This document shows, one piece after another, positions 8,177-16,226 of a DNA stretch of 47,589 bases; within the stretch, counting starts at the first letter, position 1, and each line of letters begins with the position of its first letter. Under the pieces are notes generated by a model. It worked only from the letters and a program-made list of their open reading frames with translations. It was not told the DNA's origin and did no database searches. This stretch comes from an uncultured Clostridia bacterium. GTDB lineage: Bacteria; Bacillota; Clostridia; UBA1381. Both the position numbers and the translations under genes were made by a program. The stretch spans positions 1-47,589 of the forward strand of contig CAKSOE010000023.1 of the NCBI GenBank assembly GCA_934476675.1, written 5' to 3'.

Positions 8177-10549
8177 ATGAAAAAAGTAATCAGCCTGCTG
8201 CTTTCGGCAGCAATGGTATGCTCCGCGTTTTCGGCGATTTCGGTAAATGCGGCGGGTTCGGATTTAAAAAGCGTTACATTCAAAAATAAACACTCTTATA
8301 TTAATGTAGAAACAGGGGAAACAAAGACATTTTCTTCAATAACGGATACAAGACTTTACGGTGAATCTATCGGACAGTATTACGGAGCAAGAGCACAGGA
8401 CTGGAATTCAGTCCTTGGATTCAATAGAACCGCAGCAGACCGAACGATTTTCAGAATAAATATATCGGATACCGGACTTGCGGAGAAAAAAATCGACCGC
8501 GGAGAATTTAAAATCACCGTGCGCGCGAAATACGGCAGTAATGTGGATAACAAAACATATTCGTTATACAGAATAACAGACGCCGACGGAGACTGGACAG
8601 CGGCTGAAAGTGAAAACACCACCAAATCAGGGAGTGCATCGTATGCCCAAAAAGCAAGGCATGGCTATACGGGTGATATAACCTTTGCAAAGAGTGCTGA
8701 CGGAGCAGAGGCAGAAACTAAGGTAAATACAAACAACAGCGCGTTTGCGCCATATCTGGCAGACTCAAGCCTTTGGGAGGGTGCAACGGCAGCATATGAC
8801 ACGACAAAGCTCGGAACAGCGTGGACGGGCGGCGTGGCAATGGGAGAGCCGGGCGGCGGCTCGTATGAGCTTGCGCCGGTGTCAACCGTTAAGCTTGATA
8901 CCACCAATACGTCATCAGATCCTCTTAAAGCAGGAACGCTGACGTTTACCATAGACGGAGAAACTCTTACAGAGTGGGCGAAAGGGAAAAATAACGGTTT
9001 TATTGTAAGAGCGGACAGCGAAAAAAATGACGGCTATGTTGGTATATATATGTCAAATTCTCACTCTACATATAACAAAGACTCAGCCAATGCTCCCGAG
9101 CTGACGGTTTACTATCGTGATGCGGTAAAGCTGGCAGCACCGGAAAACGTAAAAATCGATGGCAGAGTGATAACATGGGACGCGGCAGAAAACGCATCGG
9201 GCTATAAGATACAGCTTTATAAAGACGGCGCGGCATTCGGCAGCGTTGTAACAAGCAATACAACCGAATACGAAATACCGGAGGAAAGCATTACCGAAAC
9301 GGGAGTTTATCAGGCAACGGTAACGGCAACAGGCAGCGGAACGTATATTGACTCTGACGAATCGGCTTTAAGCTCAACATTTTACTATTATGTGCAGGAC
9401 GGTCAACATTCGTTCTTCTACGGACAGGACGGTTACACGGGTGTAGGAGACACCGTTTTGTGGAATACGGTGGGACGTTACTATTTTACAAGCGGGATAG
9501 ACTGGATTATGGATATAGGAACGAACAGTAAAGGCGAAATTATGCGTGCAATCGCGAGATTCGACCTTTCGGGGCTGAAAAGCGGTGTAAATGCAGGCGA
9601 CGGAAAGCTTACATACAGAATAAACACTGCTCCGAAGTCGAATCTGACGCTCAAACTCTATAAAATAACCGACAAGGACGGCGACTGGCAGGCAGGCAAT
9701 TCAACAAATACATCTCAGGCTTCAAAAGCAACATATGCCCAAAAAATACGGCACAGCTATACGGGTGATATAACCTTTGCAAAGGCTGCTGACGGAACTG
9801 CGAAAGAAACCAAGGTAGGCACAAATCATAAAGACTTTTCGGCGTATCTGGCAGACTCAAGCCTTTGGGAGGGGGCATCAGCGGAATATGATAAAACAAA
9901 GCTCGGAACAAACTGGGCAGGCGGTTTAGGCTTGGGAGAGCCGGGCGGCGGCTCATATGAAGCAGAACCGATTGCAACGGCGACAATTGGCCCGGATTCA
10001 TCGGCGCTTGAATTTACCATTCCCGCCGATACAATAAAGGAATGGGAAAAGTCGGATAATAACGGATTTTTGATAAAAGCGGCAGATGAAACGGTAAAGG
10101 ACTGTTATGTCAGGATATGTGCGGCAAACAGCGGAGGACAGTCACAGCAGGCGACCTATCCGAGACTTGTAGTATCGGAAAGCACCGAAGAAACAGAAAA
10201 AGCCGATATAACATCATTAAGCGTTACGTCGGGCGGTGCGGCAGTATCCGAGTTGACGGCAGATATAAGTGCAGTTGATATAAATGCAGCGGTAAAAAAT
10301 AATACAAATACGGAAATTTCACCGATTTTAATTATCGCATTGTATGATAAAAACGGAATACTCAAAAATACGGAATTTAAAACGGCAGCTTACGCAATTC
10401 CGGCGGGTAAAACGGCATCAATCAGCGGACAGTTTGCTCCCGAGTGCGGTTTTGCGGCAGGCGATACGGTTAAATTCATGCTTTGGAACTCTGTTGCGGA
10501 AATGCTGTCATATACAGGAGTGAAAACTCTTGCGGATGCAAACAAATAA
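8177..10549 (+). CDS. Secreted modular protein with two DNRLRE-type domains, Fn3 and accessory domain
   Basis: The start at 8177 gives 790 residues with a clear signal peptide (MKKVISLLLSAAMVCSAFSA … VNAAG); an upstream ATG at 8144 lacks a ribosome binding site. Residues 25-310 and 405-660 are two copies of a beta-sandwich resembling DNRLRE/CBM96-type modules, which bind polysaccharide in other proteins. Both contain SYAQK/TYAQK, YTGDITFAK, YLADSSLWEGA and GEPGGGSYE. Between them (320-400) is a fibronectin type III domain (APENVKIDGRVITWDAAENA). Residues 676-785 are the accessory domain (ALYDKNGIL … FMLWNSVAEM). No catalytic domain is seen, so it probably binds substrate or cell wall. Spacing to the permease gene is short, consistent with one operon. 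Confidence 0.75.
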   Translation: MKKVISLLLSAAMVCSAFSAISVNAAGSDLKSVTFKNKHSYINVETGETKTFSSITDTRLYGESIGQYYGARAQDWNSVLGFNRTAADRTIFRINISDTGLAEKKIDRGEFKITVRAKYGSNVDNKTYSLYRITDADGDWTAAESENTTKSGSASYAQKARHGYTGDITFAKSADGAEAETKVNTNNSAFAPYLADSSLWEGATAAYDTTKLGTAWTGGVAMGEPGGGSYELAPVSTVKLDTTNTSSDPLKAGTLTFTIDGETLTEWAKGKNNGFIVRADSEKNDGYVGIYMSNSHSTYNKDSANAPELTVYYRDAVKLAAPENVKIDGRVITWDAAENASGYKIQLYKDGAAFGSVVTSNTTEYEIPEESITETGVYQATVTATGSGTYIDSDESALSSTFYYYVQDGQHSFFYGQDGYTGVGDTVLWNTVGRYYFTSGIDWIMDIGTNSKGEIMRAIARFDLSGLKSGVNAGDGKLTYRINTAPKSNLTLKLYKITDKDGDWQAGNSTNTSQASKATYAQKIRHSYTGDITFAKAADGTAKETKVGTNHKDFSAYLADSSLWEGASAEYDKTKLGTNWAGGLGLGEPGGGSYEAEPIATATIGPDSSALEFTIPADTIKEWEKSDNNGFLIKAADETVKDCYVRICAANSGGQSQQATYPRLVVSESTEETEKADITSLSVTSGGAAVSELTADISAVDINAAVKNNTNTEISPILIIALYDKNGILKNTEFKTAAYAIPAGKTASISGQFAPECGFAAGDTVKFMLWNSVAEMLSYTGVKTLADANK

Positions 10550-10565
10550 CAGAGGGTTGATTAAC

Positions 10566-10594
10566 GTGCGGCGGCGATTGATGTGCCGCTGCAC
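10566..10594 (+). other. Intercistronic hairpin
   Basis: GTGCGGCGGC (10566-10575) pairs with GCCGCTGCAC (10585-10594) with one G-T pair. It lies between the adhesion-type gene and the first glycosidase gene. No T-tract follows, so it is more likely an mRNA-stabilising or processing structure than a terminator. Confidence 0.5.
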
Positions 10595-10622
10595 GGGATA
10601 AATTCGGGAGGTGCTTTTTGAA

Positions 10623-13001
10623 GTGAAAAAAATAATATCCTTAATACTTACGGCAGTAATGACATCGGGTATATTGGCAGCTGCTGCAAGCGCAGCGTCA
10701 TCGGCGAATATTGTCACAAATAACGGCACGGATTTTGCAAAGGAAAATAAGCCTTCGGCAGGCGGCTGGTGCTACTATTCATATGATGTGGACAAAGGAC
10801 TTCCCGATGAAGTCCAGTTCATGGTAAAGGGAAACGGTAAAAGATTCAGTGAGGACGAGTATGCCGTGGATTTGAATAAAACATCTCATGTGTGGTATGT
10901 AAAGGACGGCGGAAAATTTGCGTCCGATACAAGGTCAATTGTATGGAATTATACGGTTAACAATACAATGGAAAATGCGCCCAAGGGAATAAATATAAAA
11001 GCTTCTTTGCCTGTTGCATCGCATTTTCAGATATTGACGACAAGCGACCGTAATGTTGATAAAATTGCCGGAGCAACACAAACGATATATGATAAAACAA
11101 AGACTAAACACGAAACAGACATAACAATACCTGCCGGAACATTAAAAACCGGCGACGACATTTTGTTTGTAATAAGAAAAAGCTCGGCGTCAAGCTATAC
11201 GTCATTAATACAAACGGATTTCAATGTAAAAGCAATGTATACCGACCAGACCGAACAACCTGTTTTTACAACAGACAAAGCGGTAGTAAAAAGCGGAGAA
11301 AAGATTACAATAACAACCAATACCGCGGGGGCAGATATATATTATACAACCGACGGTTCAAATCCGAAAACATCGGAAACAAGAACTCTTTACAAAGAGC
11401 CTGTAACAATAACGCAGGGAACAAATTTACAGGCATATGCAACAAAGGACAATTTTGAGGACAGTTATATTACATCGAAATATTATATAATCAATTATCC
11501 GATAAGGGAGTTTTCGGCAGTGTGCAATAATGTTATTTCACCGGAATATACCAAAGATACTCTCGGCTGGGTGCGGTTTGACTGCATCTGGGCGGATTAT
11601 GAAAAAGAAAAAGGAAAATACGATACTCAGTATCTTGATAAAATCGGCGAAAAGGTAAAAGAAAGCCTGAACGCCGGATATATGCCGCTTCTGATACTCG
11701 GCTACGGCCCGACATGGAGCGTGGAACAGAACGGATATACCTTTACTCATAAGCTGACAGGCGACGTTTATGAGTACGGCCCTGTCGGTGAAGTTGAAAT
11801 TAACGGAACGGTAAGAACGGGACTGCACAAAAAAGTTACGAACAGGTGGGGAGAGGTAACTGCGGATCAGGACGTTTCGCTCAACAATAAGTTTCAGATG
11901 AGCGCTGAAAGCGTTGAGGCATGGCAGAACTATGTAAGAGCGGTTCTCGACTATTTTACGGCAGAACCGTACAATCTTAAATATTTCCAGATATGGAATG
12001 AGGCATATCCGTCATCAAGCTTCTATTACGGAGATCTGGATCAGTATATGCAGGTGGTGCATATACCTGCGGCGAAAGTAATGCGTGAATATAAGGACGT
12101 GAAAATCGTCTACGGCGGCTGGCCGTGCTGCGGCCCGATGAGCGAATTTGTCGAACTGCTGGATAATAATGACGCGTGGCAGTATATGGACGTTATAGAT
12201 GTTCACTATACGCCGCTTGACGGAATGGATTATCTGTACAGAGCGGCGAAAGAACGCGGATTTGAAAAGCCGTATGTATGGCAGACGGAAATGGGCTTTA
12301 CGACAGACGGCGGCTATCCCGCAAATATGTATGCGCGCACTCTCAGGTGGGGACTGGAACACGGATTGTTTGCGGCAGATGAAAACGGTGTAACGGATAA
12401 TGATTCCGTTAAGCTTTTCTGGTTTGCAAGCGGTTCGCCCGACGATCCCAAGGCATACGGCTGGAACTGTTCGCTGCTTGCCGGAACACGCATAACGGAT
12501 AACGGAAAATCGGTATTTGCATTTAATAATGCGCTGATTGCTCATAAAATAGAAAAATTTAACAATTACAGGACAACGCCGTATCTGAAACCCGAAACAA
12601 CAGAAATGCTTTCGGCGTCAGAAGGATTTAAACTGGATAAAAACAGCGCGCTGATTGCAATACATCTTATCAAAGAAAATAATTATTCAAATGCCGTGAG
12701 TGACATAAACGGTACGGGGGAGGCAATTGATATTTCCGACCCGTCGGCAGCTGTAACGGTAGAGGTTAAAGGGGTAAGCGGCAATGTGAATGTAAAACGC
12801 ATAGACCAGTTCGGAAATGAAACCCCGTTGGAATATTCATATGCGGACAACGGAAATTTAAAAATAAGCGTACCTGTTGCGGAAAAGGATTCTTATACCG
12901 AAGCCGCCATAAAAAAATCATATTGCAGCAATTTCTATGTTCGCATTGACAGCGACAGCGAGATTGCGGACGGTGACTGGACCGTACCTTCATACAAATA
13001 A
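10623..13001 (+). CDS. Secreted clan GH-A glycosidase, GH39-like
   Basis: The GTG start at 10623, after GGGAGG, gives 792 residues beginning with a signal peptide (MKKIISLILTAVM … AAAASAAS). Residues 30-205 are the WSY/YNYT module shared with other proteins here (GGWCYYSYD … IVWNYTV). Residues 215-290 are a chitobiase-type C-terminal domain (YYTTDGSNPKTSE). The TIM barrel (about 295-660) has the acid/base Glu460 in FQIWNEAYPSS and the nucleophile Glu556 in VWQTEMGFT, 96 residues apart. It hydrolyses a glycosidic bond, but family and substrate are not determined: GH39 is my best guess and another clan A family is possible. It is followed after 14 bases by its inactive relative. Confidence 0.78.
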   Translation: MKKIISLILTAVMTSGILAAAASAASSANIVTNNGTDFAKENKPSAGGWCYYSYDVDKGLPDEVQFMVKGNGKRFSEDEYAVDLNKTSHVWYVKDGGKFASDTRSIVWNYTVNNTMENAPKGINIKASLPVASHFQILTTSDRNVDKIAGATQTIYDKTKTKHETDITIPAGTLKTGDDILFVIRKSSASSYTSLIQTDFNVKAMYTDQTEQPVFTTDKAVVKSGEKITITTNTAGADIYYTTDGSNPKTSETRTLYKEPVTITQGTNLQAYATKDNFEDSYITSKYYIINYPIREFSAVCNNVISPEYTKDTLGWVRFDCIWADYEKEKGKYDTQYLDKIGEKVKESLNAGYMPLLILGYGPTWSVEQNGYTFTHKLTGDVYEYGPVGEVEINGTVRTGLHKKVTNRWGEVTADQDVSLNNKFQMSAESVEAWQNYVRAVLDYFTAEPYNLKYFQIWNEAYPSSSFYYGDLDQYMQVVHIPAAKVMREYKDVKIVYGGWPCCGPMSEFVELLDNNDAWQYMDVIDVHYTPLDGMDYLYRAAKERGFEKPYVWQTEMGFTTDGGYPANMYARTLRWGLEHGLFAADENGVTDNDSVKLFWFASGSPDDPKAYGWNCSLLAGTRITDNGKSVFAFNNALIAHKIEKFNNYRTTPYLKPETTEMLSASEGFKLDKNSALIAIHLIKENNYSNAVSDINGTGEAIDISDPSAAVTVEVKGVSGNVNVKRIDQFGNETPLEYSYADNGNLKISVPVAEKDSYTEAAIKKSYCSNFYVRIDSDSEIADGDWTVPSYK

Positions 13002-13015
13002 GAAAGGATAAAAAA

Positions 13016-14515
13016 ATGAGAAAAGTATTATCTTATCTGACGGCTTTCGTTTTAAGCGTATCATTCGCCGTGCCTGCGGCTGCCGATACTGCGGATATGA
13101 GTTATGTTTCAAATATGCTCGGAAGATCAAATGCGCTGAAATACGACGAAACACAAGGAATCGGCTGGGAAAACGTAAGCGTGGACTGGGCAAAAGCAGA
13201 GGAAAATAGAGGAATTATAAATGCGGAGTATATATCGTCCGTACATGATACATTAAAACAGATAAGCAAAAGCGGAAAAAAAGCAATGCTCACCATAGAG
13301 AATGTTCCGATGTGGGCTGTGGATAAATCGGAGCTGATATTTGACCGTGACGAGGGTACATACAAGCTTGGTGAGTATATAGGCATAAAATACGGAAAAA
13401 TGCTCAGGAATCTGACATATCCCGACGGCAGAGTTGAAGAACTTACCGTCGGAACGGAGCAAATGCCTGTCTCGAAGAAGTATTCGTCAGCATGGACGGA
13501 TTTTGTGGAGAAAACGGCAAAGGAATTTAAGAATGACGGAGTGGAATATGTTCAGATAGGGAATAATCCGTTCGGCAGCGTGAAAGAATTTTTCGCAAAT
13601 GCCGATGACTATTTTGTGAGCATACATAAACCGGCGGCGGAAATACTGCATCGGTACGGTTATAAGACTGTCTGTGGCGGTGTGAGTACGGGATTTGGAG
13701 TGACGAGAATTTTGGATTTGCTTGATCGGCAAAACGGTTACGATACGATTGATGTTTTTAATCTGACATACAATACGCTGGGTGCGGTGAATTATATGTA
13801 TAACCGGCTTACCGAAAAGGGACTGAAAAACCCGTCTATATGGCTTACGGCTGTCGGGTACGAAAATTCGGGAGTTTATACGCCGAATTTGTACCCGAGG
13901 TTTATAAGATGGTCGCTGGATGTGAGGGATACTTCGAACCCGGATCAGTTTAAAATTTTCTGGTCGGAAAAAGCGCAGGACGGCAAAGAAATTCCGCTTA
14001 GCCGTGACGGAGAGGCTACAATATACGGCAAGGAAATTGCGGCAATCGAAAAGCTCCTTAACGGAAAAACACTTGCCGCTTTTGAAGGATACAATTACAG
14101 CGCACAGCTGAATTTCCGTATATTTGATAATATGTCATCGGCGGAGGGCTTTAAAACGGAGGACGGCAGAATAATTCTTGCGGCGCACTTCCTAAAACAA
14201 AACACCGCCGCTATATTTTCAAATGAAAACGGAGATACAATGCACGTTAATTTCTCAAACAGCTATACGGGTATAAACGTATCGGGTATTCCGAAAAATT
14301 CGGTTGTAAAGCGCACCACCGTTACGGGAAATCAATGGGAAATAAACCGTGAATGGCATGAGGACGGAACTATGTATATGGACGTTGCCGTTCCGGACAA
14401 AATAAGCGCTCCGGCAAATAATATAAACGAAACAGCGGAAGCCGTTGCGGCAAACAGCGGATTTATGACAAGCTTTTTTGTGGAAATTATTCCGCCCGCG
14501 CAAAACGTTAACTGA
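13016..14515 (+). CDS. Secreted pseudo-glycosidase of clan GH-A, both catalytic Glu lost
   Basis: This 499-residue protein has a signal peptide (MRKVLSYLTAFVLSVSFAVPAAA) and aligns along the barrel with the glycosidases at 10623, 19945 and 22302. The acid/base motif QIWNEA is QIGNNP here (Asn184 instead of Glu) and the nucleophile motif WQTE is WLTA (Ala279). The two positions are still 95 residues apart, exactly as in the two later paralogues, so the barrel is conserved while the chemistry is gone. The flanking VGGV-type strand, DVFNLTYN strand and PRFIRWSLD helix are kept. The frame is uninterrupted and the ribosome binding site good, so it is not a decayed gene. It may bind sugar or act as a partner of the active enzymes. 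It lacks the WSY and accessory modules. Confidence 0.8.
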   Translation: MRKVLSYLTAFVLSVSFAVPAAADTADMSYVSNMLGRSNALKYDETQGIGWENVSVDWAKAEENRGIINAEYISSVHDTLKQISKSGKKAMLTIENVPMWAVDKSELIFDRDEGTYKLGEYIGIKYGKMLRNLTYPDGRVEELTVGTEQMPVSKKYSSAWTDFVEKTAKEFKNDGVEYVQIGNNPFGSVKEFFANADDYFVSIHKPAAEILHRYGYKTVCGGVSTGFGVTRILDLLDRQNGYDTIDVFNLTYNTLGAVNYMYNRLTEKGLKNPSIWLTAVGYENSGVYTPNLYPRFIRWSLDVRDTSNPDQFKIFWSEKAQDGKEIPLSRDGEATIYGKEIAAIEKLLNGKTLAAFEGYNYSAQLNFRIFDNMSSAEGFKTEDGRIILAAHFLKQNTAAIFSNENGDTMHVNFSNSYTGINVSGIPKNSVVKRTTVTGNQWEINREWHEDGTMYMDVAVPDKISAPANNINETAEAVAANSGFMTSFFVEIIPPAQNVN

Positions 14516-14531
14516 TACAGGAGGCAGATAA

Positions 14532-16226
14532 ATGAAGAATATAGTTTTAAGCCTGACAGCGGCATTGACGGCAGGAATTTGTCTCAATGCTCATGCCGAA
14601 ACAGTAATGATAGATAATGTTTCAAGTACGGCATCGGGAATAATATTAAGCGGACATATAGAAAACACGGTTTCAAGACCTCTGACAGCCCAGGTGATTA
14701 TTCCGGGAGGAACATTCGGAGAGCTTGAGGATATTTATCGGGCGGATATAATTAAAACCGACGATACAGGCAGCTTTACCTATACAGTATCTCCCGATGA
14801 TACGGACTGGGGGGGAATATATACTGTGTATATCGGCGGTCGTGATATAGATGAGGTTGTGTCACAGCCGTTTACGTTTATTTCCTTTAAGAACAGGGAG
14901 GAAACAATTGCAAAAATAAACGCATTTCAGACCGTATCCGAATTTGAAGCTTTCATATCCGACGAATATTCGGCAGAGGTAATGAAAAGCCTGGGATTTG
15001 ATTATGAAAAGTATAACGCATTTTCGGATAGTGAAAAGGATATGTATTGCGAAATAATGCTTAATTCAGAGCTTAGTGTTGATAATTTCACCGAACAAAG
15101 CAATGCGGCAGCAGCTTTGGTGAATATAAACACGGCGGCGGAAAGCGACAGAGCAAAGGTGTTCAGAGAGAACGCGTCAGCTTTGGGAATTGATTTGGGT
15201 AAAAACACCGTTTCCGAATGGCTCGGAACGGAAAAAACGGATGATGTAATAAATTCCGTTCTGAGCGGCGGTACATATATGTCATCGGCGGATTTGGCGA
15301 AAAAATTTAACGATTCCGTAATTGTTAAGGCTTTCGGAACTGCACGCTGGAACGAGATTGAAAAAGTCATTTCTCTTTGCAGCGGATATGTCAGGCTTGA
15401 TACCGACAGCAGTGTTTATAAATCGAAAAAGACCGCGGTTCATAAATACATGGTGGAGTACACTTACGAAAAAATCGAAGATGTCAATACAAATTTTGAA
15501 AAGGCGCTGAAAAAAGCTGCGTCCGATACGGACGGCGGCAGCACAGGCGGTACGGGCGGCGGAGGAAATTCCGGCGGCTCCGGTTCAGGTTCGGGCTCAA
15601 AAAAGACCTCCGGTACGCTGCCGGCTCCGGTGATTAAAGAAACACAAAGCACGGTAAATGAACGCAGATTTACGGATTTATCGAACGTGCAATGGGCGGC
15701 GGACAGCATAGAAAAGCTTGCGGCGGCAGAAATAATTTCGGGTGACGGAAACGGCAGATTTATTCCCGAAAGAACCGTAACGCGAGAAGAATATGTAAAA
15801 ATGCTTGTGTGTGCGTTTAAGACGGGCAGCGGAACAAACGATATATCCTTTACGGATGTGAAACAGTCCGATTGGTTCTTTTATTATATAAAAAGTGCGG
15901 TAAATGCGGAAATCGTGAGAGGCGCGGATGACGGAAGTTTTGGCGCAGGCAGAGAAATAAGCCGCGAAGATATGGCAGTAATGACAATGAGGGCTCTCGA
16001 TAAAGCCGGAGCGGCTGTCGGGGCAAAACGCGCCGCAGCTGAATTTAAAGATAAGGAAGACATTTCGGATTATGCGTCAGAAGCGGTAGAAAAACTGTAT
16101 TGCGCAGGGATAATAAACGGCTTTGAGGACGGCAGCTTTATGCCGAAGGCAACGGCAACGCGTGCGCAGGCGGCAGTCATCATAGCAGCCGCAATGCAGA
16201 TGAATGGGGAGGAACAGCATGATTAA
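14532..16226 (+). CDS. Surface protein with C-terminal SLH triplet (cassette partner 1, locus A)
   Basis: The 564-residue protein is secreted (MKNIVLSLTAALTAGICLNAHAE) and should be held on the cell wall by three SLH domains (residues 380-555; FTDLSNVQWAADSI, FTDVKQSDWFFYYI, FKDKEDISDYASEAV). N-terminally there is an Ig-like beta domain (residues 25-115, LSGHIENTVSRPLTAQVIIPGG), then a mostly helical region with many charged residues (120-330), then a Gly/Ser-rich linker (335-357). No catalytic motif is seen. GGAGG precedes the ATG. Its stop overlaps the start of the next gene by 8 bases, which suggests coupled translation. A run of seven G lies at 14809-14815. Confidence 0.82.
   Translation: MKNIVLSLTAALTAGICLNAHAETVMIDNVSSTASGIILSGHIENTVSRPLTAQVIIPGGTFGELEDIYRADIIKTDDTGSFTYTVSPDDTDWGGIYTVYIGGRDIDEVVSQPFTFISFKNREETIAKINAFQTVSEFEAFISDEYSAEVMKSLGFDYEKYNAFSDSEKDMYCEIMLNSELSVDNFTEQSNAAAALVNINTAAESDRAKVFRENASALGIDLGKNTVSEWLGTEKTDDVINSVLSGGTYMSSADLAKKFNDSVIVKAFGTARWNEIEKVISLCSGYVRLDTDSSVYKSKKTAVHKYMVEYTYEKIEDVNTNFEKALKKAASDTDGGSTGGTGGGGNSGGSGSGSGSKKTSGTLPAPVIKETQSTVNERRFTDLSNVQWAADSIEKLAAAEIISGDGNGRFIPERTVTREEYVKMLVCAFKTGSGTNDISFTDVKQSDWFFYYIKSAVNAEIVRGADDGSFGAGREISREDMAVMTMRALDKAGAAVGAKRAAAEFKDKEDISDYASEAVEKLYCAGIINGFEDGSFMPKATATRAQAAVIIAAAMQMNGEEQHD

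Noticed and set aside
10566..10594. Hairpin as a transcription terminator
   Set aside because: The stem is strong but the following bases are GGGATAAATT, with no T-tract, and the next gene is clearly part of the cluster.
12015..12545. 176-residue minus-strand open frame inside the first glycosidase gene
   Set aside because: It is antisense to a clearly conserved catalytic barrel and has no start signals or recognisable motif.
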